Origin: a bacterium
GTDB taxonomy: Bacteria > NPL-UPA2 > JAGMAN01
Direction: 5' to 3'
Assembly (NCBI GenBank): GCA_023130215.1
Contig: JAGMAN010000108.1
Coordinates: 1-11,273 of the forward strand
Length of the DNA: 11,273 bases
The notes beneath the pieces are model-generated. The model did no database searches and had not been told where the DNA came from. It saw nothing but the letters and a program-made list of their open reading frames with translations. How positions within the stretch are numbered: position 1 is the stretch's first letter; each line of letters opens with the position of its first letter. A program made the position numbers and the translations under genes. This document shows, piece after piece, positions 6,389-11,273 of the stretch.

Positions 6389-8563
6389 GTGGTAGGTAGC
6401 AAACAACTCATCTTTAGTCTAATCTTGGGCCTTTTTCTATCTGAAATTTGCCTGGCAGGGGGAGAAAAGGTGCCTGTTGATATAAAACATGCTGACCAGT
6501 TAAAGTACGAGCGGGAGGGAGAAGTGCTTATCGCTCAGGGGAATGTGGACATCGAGTACAAAGATATGAGAATGAAAGCAGATTGGGCCAAGTGGGATAT
6601 GACAGAAGAAAAGGTCTTTGCTGAAGGAAATGTTATTCTTTACGAGGGGGGCGAGGAATTTCATGGGGAGAGCCTAATTTACGATTTGAAGACCGGGAAA
6701 GGAATCTTGACGAAGCCATATTCATTCCTGGACCCCTGGTTTTGCGAGGGGGAAACAATGATAAAGGTAGCTGAGGGTGAGTACCACCTGAAAAGGGGCA
6801 GTTTCACTACTTGTGACTTAGCCGAACCGCACTATCGGTTCACAGCCAATAGAATGAAGATTTACCCGAAGAAGAGATTTTGGGCTTACCATACTACCTT
6901 CCTGGTGAAGAATGTTCCTCTCTTTTACCTGCCCATTTATCGTAGATCCCTGAAGAGTGTTCCTTATGGGTTTATCATGTGGCCTATCGGGCACGATTCC
7001 AAGAAGGGATGGTTCGTTCTCACTCACTATAACTGGTATGTCCATCCAAAACTTCGGGGCAGAGTCTATCTTGATTATATAGAAGAGTTGGGATACGGAA
7101 AAGGACTGGATACTCATTATACATTTGGTCCGGCCGGGAGAGAAGGAACCGGATTTTTTTATGGCTACTTCATAGACGAGAATCCTCTTATCTGGAACGA
7201 AACCAGAGACAGATGGGAACATCGACATCCTCCAGACGATCCCCATATTGACCGCTGGAAGCTCCATGTCAGACACAAGCAGAGATTCTCTAAGGATACT
7301 ACTGCACTCCTAAGAATAGATAAATTCAGTGATGCTGATTTTAATACTGATTACGAGGATGAGGAGCTGTGGAGGAGGTTCCTCACAAGAGAGGAATTGG
7401 AAGACCAGAGTCCGGAGGGCTCCCTGTCAATAACGAAAGCCAAGCCGGATTATACCCTACAGACCTACTTCCGGAAGCGAATAAATGACTATGTGGGAAT
7501 AGTTACGGAAAAGGTTCCAGAGATATCTTTCGACCTGAATAGACAAAGACTTGGCCGCTCCCCCTATTACTGGGACTGTGACAGTGGCTTTGTCTATTTT
7601 CATCAGGCTCCCCAGGGGGACGATACACCGGGTGATAAAGAGGAAGCTGCTCAGGCAGATGGACATCTTGAAATCTCCAGGCCGGGCCGCATTGGATGGC
7701 TTCGCTATGAGCCGACTATAGGGGGAAAACTCTTCTGGTACAACAAAGACAGTTATACTGACCGGAATCGGTGGATGGGAAACTATGAATTGAGGTTTGG
7801 AACGAACACAACTTTATATAGCCCTATCTTTCAGCCAAGGAAAATCCAGATGAGACATTTAATTCAGCCCAGGTTAACCTATTACTATTCTCCCGAGCCA
7901 GCTAAGAGCCGAGAGGATCTTTTGTCCTTTTGTAGCAAGTTTTCCACTGAGACAGATTATATTGACTTAGAGCTTATCAATAGATTGATGGGAAAAGAGG
8001 ATGATGCAGCAAGTGCAAGAGACTTAGCCACTTTTACTCTAAGTAGCAAGTTTTACCGGAACAGAGAATTTATTGGCATGGAACCTCATGCCTGGGGAGA
8101 TTTAGTGGGTAATCTGGAGTTTCGACCGATTGAAAAGATATCTTTTGACGGAGAAGCAGTCTACGATGTCAACACAGGCCATTTTAACAAATTCTCCACC
8201 GGTTTTGGTTGGACGGAGGAAGATTGGAATATTAACCTGGGAACAAATTATTACGACCCAGAAGGGGGAAGAAGGAACCTTGATATAGAGATAGCTACTG
8301 CCTGGCAGATAAATCCCAAGTGGAAGATAGACCTCTATGACCGCTATGACTGCAGCAAGAACTACGACAGCACAACAACCTGGAAAATAAATGACCATCA
8401 CGAAGAATGGAGGATAGCTATTACCCGTGACCTTCACTGCTGGGAAGGGACGCTCTTTCTGCAAAGGGAGTGGAAAAGAGTAGGAAAGGATGAGGTAACC
8501 ATGTTCCTTGCTTTCAGATTAAAGGCTGCCCCCAAACAACCGCTGGAGATCCCGCTCAGATGA
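6389..8563 (+). CDS. lptD: LPS-assembly outer-membrane protein LptD (OstA family)
   Basis: LptD is the beta-barrel that, with the lipoprotein LptE, inserts lipopolysaccharide into the outer leaflet of the outer membrane. The 724-residue product starts at GTG 6389 with GGGG just upstream and has a signal peptide (about 1-23, hydrophobic LIFSLILGLFL, cleavage likely after CLA). An OstA/LptA-like jellyroll (about 27-130) shows the repeating AQGNVDIEY...AEGNVILYEGGEEF...GESLIYDLKTGKG pattern. Then comes GSFTTCDLAEPHYRFTANRM, a typical LptD stretch, and a barrel of alternating aromatic strands to the end. Only two early cysteines (C119, C142) are evident near the jellyroll. The chain ends in a polar tail after MFLAFRLKA rather than in a terminal aromatic residue. 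Its start is 8 bases after the E2 stop, so it is probably co-transcribed with the dehydrogenase. Confidence 0.85.
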   Translation: MVGSKQLIFSLILGLFLSEICLAGGEKVPVDIKHADQLKYEREGEVLIAQGNVDIEYKDMRMKADWAKWDMTEEKVFAEGNVILYEGGEEFHGESLIYDLKTGKGILTKPYSFLDPWFCEGETMIKVAEGEYHLKRGSFTTCDLAEPHYRFTANRMKIYPKKRFWAYHTTFLVKNVPLFYLPIYRRSLKSVPYGFIMWPIGHDSKKGWFVLTHYNWYVHPKLRGRVYLDYIEELGYGKGLDTHYTFGPAGREGTGFFYGYFIDENPLIWNETRDRWEHRHPPDDPHIDRWKLHVRHKQRFSKDTTALLRIDKFSDADFNTDYEDEELWRRFLTREELEDQSPEGSLSITKAKPDYTLQTYFRKRINDYVGIVTEKVPEISFDLNRQRLGRSPYYWDCDSGFVYFHQAPQGDDTPGDKEEAAQADGHLEISRPGRIGWLRYEPTIGGKLFWYNKDSYTDRNRWMGNYELRFGTNTTLYSPIFQPRKIQMRHLIQPRLTYYYSPEPAKSREDLLSFCSKFSTETDYIDLELINRLMGKEDDAASARDLATFTLSSKFYRNREFIGMEPHAWGDLVGNLEFRPIEKISFDGEAVYDVNTGHFNKFSTGFGWTEEDWNINLGTNYYDPEGGRRNLDIEIATAWQINPKWKIDLYDRYDCSKNYDSTTTWKINDHHEEWRIAITRDLHCWEGTLFLQREWKRVGKDEVTMFLAFRLKAAPKQPLEIPLR

Positions 8564-8591
8564 AATTAGTCGCTTTAAACTACTCTGCACT

Positions 8592-8623
8592 GAGCGTCCA
8601 ACCTTCGCTCTTTATCACTTTTT
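8592..8623 (+). terminator. weak terminator after lptD
   Basis: GAGCG (8592-8596) pairs with CGCTC (8606-8610) across nine bases, followed by TTTATCACTTTTT. The stem is short. It lies between the convergent lptD and zinc-ribbon genes and has a T tract only on the plus strand. Confidence 0.35.
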
Positions 8624-9094
8624 GGTAGGAGGGGAATACTTCAAAGCCTTGCGGTCGTTATTCCCGCACTCGGGACAGGCTAACTCACTCGTTATTTTTC
8701 TTCCCTCCTCAGACATCTCCTTTACCCATTCCCCATCTGGCTTCTTAATGAGCCCTTCCATTTCCATCATCATTTCTGGAGGTATGTCCTCAGAGCCTTC
8801 TGTAGAAGCAGGCAAGGGCGGCATCTTGCTTCTGTAAACTTCAAAGACGGTGCCGCATTTCTCGCACTCATAGTAAGTGCTTCTAACTGCCTCCTTTTTA
8901 CCGCACTTGGGGCATTCTGTTGGCGAAGTAACTGAAGGCGCAATGAACTGATGGCCGCAAGCTTCGCAGGTCCAGTCAACCTTAGGAGGGCGATAGCGCT
9001 TGGGCATTGCCTGCTTAATGACAAAGAATAAAGCAACTACAATTATCACTATTAAGCCAGCTACTGCCAATGGGATCTGTTTCTGATTTGCCAC
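8615..9094 (-). CDS. membrane-anchored zinc-ribbon protein of unknown function
   Basis: I do not recognise a named family. Counting from GTG 9094, the 159-residue protein has one N-terminal membrane helix (about 7-27, PLAVAGLIVIIVVALFFVI) followed by a basic stretch KRYRPPK. Four CxxC pairs follow: C43/C46, C61/C64, C77/C80 and C140/C143. The first two (TCEACG, ECPKCG) and the next (YECEKCG) look like zinc ribbons; the last (LACPECGNND) is about 60 residues away, after an acidic methionine-rich linker (PPEMMMEMEG). The start is GTG 9094 because AGGAGG lies eight bases before it; GTG 9103 overlaps that site. The domain order suggests a cytoplasmic metal-binding or partner-binding head on an inner-membrane anchor. 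It is convergent with lptD and may be transcribed from the minus-strand promoter at 9214-9242. Confidence 0.75.
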   Translation of the reverse strand: MANQKQIPLAVAGLIVIIVVALFFVIKQAMPKRYRPPKVDWTCEACGHQFIAPSVTSPTECPKCGKKEAVRSTYYECEKCGTVFEVYRSKMPPLPASTEGSEDIPPEMMMEMEGLIKKPDGEWVKEMSEEGRKITSELACPECGNNDRKALKYSPPTKK

Positions 9095-9126
9095 CTCTTT
9101 CACCTCCTATCTGGTAAGGCTATCTG

Positions 9127-9192
9127 CTATTTCTTTACCTTCCTCTTCCCGGAACAAACCTTGGTTAGACCTTCTGTCTTTATAGCCAGCAT
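9127..9192 (-). pseudogene. 21-codon stub of an ABC-transporter ATPase
   Basis: ATG 9192, with GAGGA seven bases upstream, encodes MLAIKTEGLTKVCSGKRKVK and one more lysine, then stops at 9129-9127. This is very like the first line of ABC-2-type ATPases (MLAIKTxxLTKVY...KxKVVA). The Walker A and everything after it are gone, and no other frame continues the match. It lies between a good promoter and the zinc-ribbon gene, so it may now act only as a leader ORF whose stop is 18 bases before that gene's ribosome-binding site. Confidence 0.5.
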
Positions 9193-9213
9193 TAGATTTC
9201 CTCTTCTTGGCGT

Positions 9214-9242
9214 ATTGTGACACATAACCTGATCCCTGTCAA
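9214..9242 (-). promoter_or_regulatory. minus-strand sigma70-type promoter
   Basis: On the minus strand, a perfect TTGACA (9242-9237) is followed by a 17-base spacer and CACAAT (9219-9214, 4 of 6). It would transcribe the ABC-ATPase stub and the zinc-ribbon gene, with a start near 9207. Confidence 0.55.
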
Positions 9243-9250
9243 GAAAAAAT

Positions 9251-9279
9251 TTGACGAAGGAAAGATAATTTGCTATACT
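9251..9279 (+). promoter_or_regulatory. plus-strand sigma70-type promoter for the phasin-like/AarF pair
   Basis: TTGACG (9251-9256, 5 of 6), a 17-base spacer and TATACT (9274-9279, 5 of 6). Transcription near 9286 would give a leader of only about 13 bases, almost all of it ribosome-binding site. Its -35 is 8 bases from that of the divergent minus-strand promoter. Confidence 0.75.
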
Positions 9280-9298
9280 TAAGGGGGAGGTGATTATA

Positions 9299-9595
9299 AT
9301 GGGCGATTTGGTTAAGAAGCTTGCTGCCTTGGGCTTGGGGGCCCTGGTCATTAGCGAGGAGAAGGTGAGGGAACTCACCAGGGAACTGATTAAGAGGGGA
9401 GAGCTTAAAAAAGGAGAAGCACCGAAGTTTATAAAAGAGGTTCTTAAGAAGACAAGCAAGAGCAGAAAAGAGATAGAAAAAGGAATCAGTCAGGCGATTA
9501 AGAAGGCCCTGGCCAACTTACCGTTGGTTAGCCGGGACGAGCTAAAGAAGTTAGAGAAAAAAGTGGAGAAGTTAGAGAAAAAAGTCGGGAAATAG
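9299..9595 (+). CDS. phasin-like coiled-coil protein
   Basis: A 98-residue, lysine-rich helical protein. It opens with an amphipathic stretch (MGDLVKKLAALGLGALVISE), continues through charged helices (EKVRELTRELIKRGELKKGE, then KFIKEVLKKTSKSRKEIEKG) and ends in a heptad coiled coil (ELKKLEKKVEKLEKKVGK). This layout matches small phasin-family (polyhydroxyalkanoate granule-associated) proteins, which are often found beside AarF/ABC1 genes in bacteria without obvious PHA synthesis; a role in membrane or lipid-surface association is inference. The start is ATG 9299, eight bases after GGGGGAGG; an in-frame GTG at 9290 overlaps that site. The AarF-like gene starts 53 bases after its stop with no terminator between, so the two probably form one operon. 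Confidence 0.65.
   Translation: MGDLVKKLAALGLGALVISEEKVRELTRELIKRGELKKGEAPKFIKEVLKKTSKSRKEIEKGISQAIKKALANLPLVSRDELKKLEKKVEKLEKKVGK
9548..9589 (+). repeat. 21-base tandem duplication coding a coiled-coil heptad
   Basis: Two units of AAGTTAGAGAAAAAAGT plus four bases (GGAG or CGGG) lie head to tail, each 21 bases and coding for KLEKKV plus E or G. The unit length equals one heptad, so duplication keeps the coiled-coil register. Confidence 0.7.
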
Positions 9596-9648
9596 CCAAT
9601 AGCCTCCTGAGGGACCAAAAGGCTGACAGACTAATTGAGGGACAAACA

Positions 9649-11273
9649 ATGATTCCCGTTCTTCCCTTCGCTCAGCGATTAAGGCAGATCCTCAATGTCC
9701 TGGTAAAGCATGGATTTGGATATTTAATCGAATGGGTTAATCTCCAGCGTTACCTTTCCCTGGGCAAAAGAATTATCACCCTGAAGAAGAAGCAGGAGCC
9801 AGCCAGGGAAAGGCGAACCATGGCTGAGAGGGCTCGTTTAGCCTTAGAGGAGCTGGGTCCCACCTTCATCAAATTAGGGCAAATCTTAAGTGCTCGTTCT
9901 GACCTCATCCCGCCTGAGTTCCTAAGGGAATTCAAGAAACTCCAGGATGAAGTTCCTGACTTCTCTTTCTCGGAAGTCCAGCAAATAGTAGAAGGTGAGT
10001 TTGGTCTTCCACTGAAAGAACTCTTCTCCCATTTTGAAGAGGTCCCCATGGCTGCCGCCTCCATTGCTCAGGTTCATCGAGCCTCCCTTCCTGATGGGGA
10101 AGAAGTCATCGTCAAGGTGCAGCGCCCCGGGATAGCCGAGAAAATAAAGACTGACCTGCAAATCTTACTCTATTTAGCTCCTTTGGTAGAAAGGCATATT
10201 CCTCGTAGTCGTCTCTACAGTCCGGTGGCAGTAGTGGAGGAGTTTGCCGCCACCGTGCGAAGGGAACTTGACTTTACCGCAGAAGCTAATCACACCGAGC
10301 GATTCTATCGGAATTTCGAAGAGGATGAGACTGTTCGCATTCCCCAGGTTTACTGGGACTTCACCAGCCAGAGAGTGCTCACCTTAGAGAGGTTGGAGGG
10401 AATAAAGATAAATGATATTCAGGCTTTAGAGAGAGCTCACGTTGACCGGAAGAAGATTGCTGTCAATGGAGTCCATGCTTTCCTGAAGCAGATCTTTGAG
10501 CATGGTTTCTTCCATGCCGATCCCCATCCAGGCAACTTCTTCGTCATAGATAAAGAGGTAATTGGTTTAGTTGACTTCGGTATCGTCGGACGTCTTAACC
10601 AGGAGACACTTCGCTGCCTGAGTAATATGTTCATCTCCTTCATCTCCCATGACTTAGAACGTTTAGGAGATGAGGTGGTTAATTTAGGTCTTCCCTCAGA
10701 AGAATTTGATGTGAAGGGATTTAACCGGGACCTATTCGAATTTGTAGATAGATATTTCGGAGTTCCTTTAAAAAGAATCCGGGCTGAGAACTTCATTAAC
10801 GACATGGTCCGAATAGCTGGTAAGCATGGAATAAGACTGCCGCGGGATTTCATTCTCTTAGGCAAGACGGTCTTCATCATTGGAGGCATTGGTCGGGAAC
10901 TGGATCCGGACTTTGACTTCCTTGAGGTAGCCAAGCCGTTTGCTTATGATTTGATTAAAAAGAGACTGCATCCTAAGAAATTATTCACAAATCTGGTAAA
11001 GACCTTATCCGAACTCTCTTCCTCTTTGGAATCCCTTCCCGGGCAGGTCAGTCAAATTTTAAGGCGCTTTCGTCAGGGAGAGTTTAAGTTAACCATAGAA
11101 CATAAAGGTCTGGAGGAAGCCACTCGAGATAGGGATAGATCAAGCAACCGCTTGGCTCTTGGCCTGGTTATCACTTCACTCATAATTGGTTCCTCCCTGC
11201 TAATCCAATCTAAGGGGCCGGCATTCTGGGGAGGAATCTTTGGCTTCGCGCTTGCCGCTCTATTGGGACTCTG
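9649..11273 (+). CDS. ubiB: AarF/UbiB/ABC1 atypical kinase-like protein, 3' end outside the window
   Basis: The family is a protein-kinase-like ATPase fold that supports ubiquinone or other isoprenoid-lipid metabolism at membranes; the direct substrate is unsettled. 541 codons are visible, close to full length (about 550). Seen features: the KxGQ motif (KLGQ, 75-78, in FIKLGQILSARSDLIPPEF), the alanine-rich loop replacing the usual glycine-rich loop (AAASIAQVH, 135-143), lysine K156 in VIVKVQRPG, catalytic-loop HADPHPGN (289-296), metal-binding DFG (309-311), and two C-terminal membrane helices (about 502-521 and 525 to the edge) typical of the family. ATG 9649 has GAGGGA six bases upstream. 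It is co-directional with the phasin-like gene and probably shares its promoter. No quinone-biosynthesis genes are in the window, so the ubi name indicates family only. Confidence 0.9.
   Translation, partial: MIPVLPFAQRLRQILNVLVKHGFGYLIEWVNLQRYLSLGKRIITLKKKQEPARERRTMAERARLALEELGPTFIKLGQILSARSDLIPPEFLREFKKLQDEVPDFSFSEVQQIVEGEFGLPLKELFSHFEEVPMAAASIAQVHRASLPDGEEVIVKVQRPGIAEKIKTDLQILLYLAPLVERHIPRSRLYSPVAVVEEFAATVRRELDFTAEANHTERFYRNFEEDETVRIPQVYWDFTSQRVLTLERLEGIKINDIQALERAHVDRKKIAVNGVHAFLKQIFEHGFFHADPHPGNFFVIDKEVIGLVDFGIVGRLNQETLRCLSNMFISFISHDLERLGDEVVNLGLPSEEFDVKGFNRDLFEFVDRYFGVPLKRIRAENFINDMVRIAGKHGIRLPRDFILLGKTVFIIGGIGRELDPDFDFLEVAKPFAYDLIKKRLHPKKLFTNLVKTLSELSSSLESLPGQVSQILRRFRQGEFKLTIEHKGLEEATRDRDRSSNRLALGLVITSLIIGSSLLIQSKGPAFWGGIFGFALAALLGL

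Noticed and set aside
6818-7276. 152-codon minus-strand open frame inside lptD
   Set aside because: It is a shadow of the barrel-coding frame, with no start signal or family resemblance.
7689-7700. GGATGGCTTCGC in lptD as a third, inverted copy of the E2 repeat
   Set aside because: Only 12 bases match, there is no flanking palindrome, and the codons fit the barrel protein; a chance match is likely.
9596-9648. Possible terminator between the phasin-like gene and the AarF-like gene (AGCCT...AGGCT)
   Set aside because: The stem is only five pairs with a long loop and no T tract follows, so it should not stop transcription.
10437-10934. 165-codon minus-strand open frame within the AarF-like gene
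   Set aside because: It is antisense to the conserved kinase motifs HADPHPGN and DFG and has no ribosome-binding site or recognisable domain.

Overview
This window looks like chromosomal DNA of a diderm (outer-membrane) bacterium of moderate GC. The best evidence is an LptD-like lipopolysaccharide-export barrel protein at 6389-8563 with a signal peptide. I cannot place the organism further. A one-chain E1 alpha-beta dehydrogenase, the AarF/phasin pair and the many short gene remnants would fit an uncultivated lineage, but that is inference.

Layout. (1) 1-930 is mostly debris: the 3' end of an unrecognised ORF, an intact HicB-like antitoxin, the front of its HicA-like toxin, and the tail of a DUF4143-type AAA ATPase. 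(2) 934-2145 is galactokinase (galK), with an unclear start. (3) 2142-2740 holds a strong promoter, a 49-codon ORF resembling the N-terminus of an AAA ATPase, a rho-independent terminator, a second possible promoter and a fragment of a PfkB-type sugar kinase. (4) 2740-8563 is a tight same-strand run: fused 2-oxoacid dehydrogenase E1 (alpha+beta), lipoyl E2 acyltransferase, then lptD. No E3 (lipoamide dehydrogenase) gene is visible. (5) 8615-9094 on the minus strand is a small membrane-anchored protein with four CxxC pairs. Upstream of it lie a 21-codon remnant of an ABC-transporter ATPase and two divergent sigma70-type promoters. (6) 9299-11273 is a phasin-like coiled-coil protein followed by an AarF/UbiB/ABC1 kinase-like protein that runs off the window.

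How the genes work together: E1 decarboxylates a 2-oxoacid on ThDP and passes the acyl group to the lipoyl arm of E2, giving an acyl-CoA. LptD would deliver LPS to the outer leaflet; its place behind E1-E2 looks like co-transcription rather than shared function. The phasin-like/AarF pair probably forms its own two-gene operon.

The most unusual structure is a short repeat (core TAGGCGAAGCCATCCCTT) that occurs twice inside the E2 gene. It is read in two different frames and sits in both inter-domain linkers, and one copy carries flanking palindromes. This resembles a palindromic element that has been absorbed into a protein. I found no clear new multi-gene system; the other points of interest are gene remnants, promoter reuse and family-level oddities.
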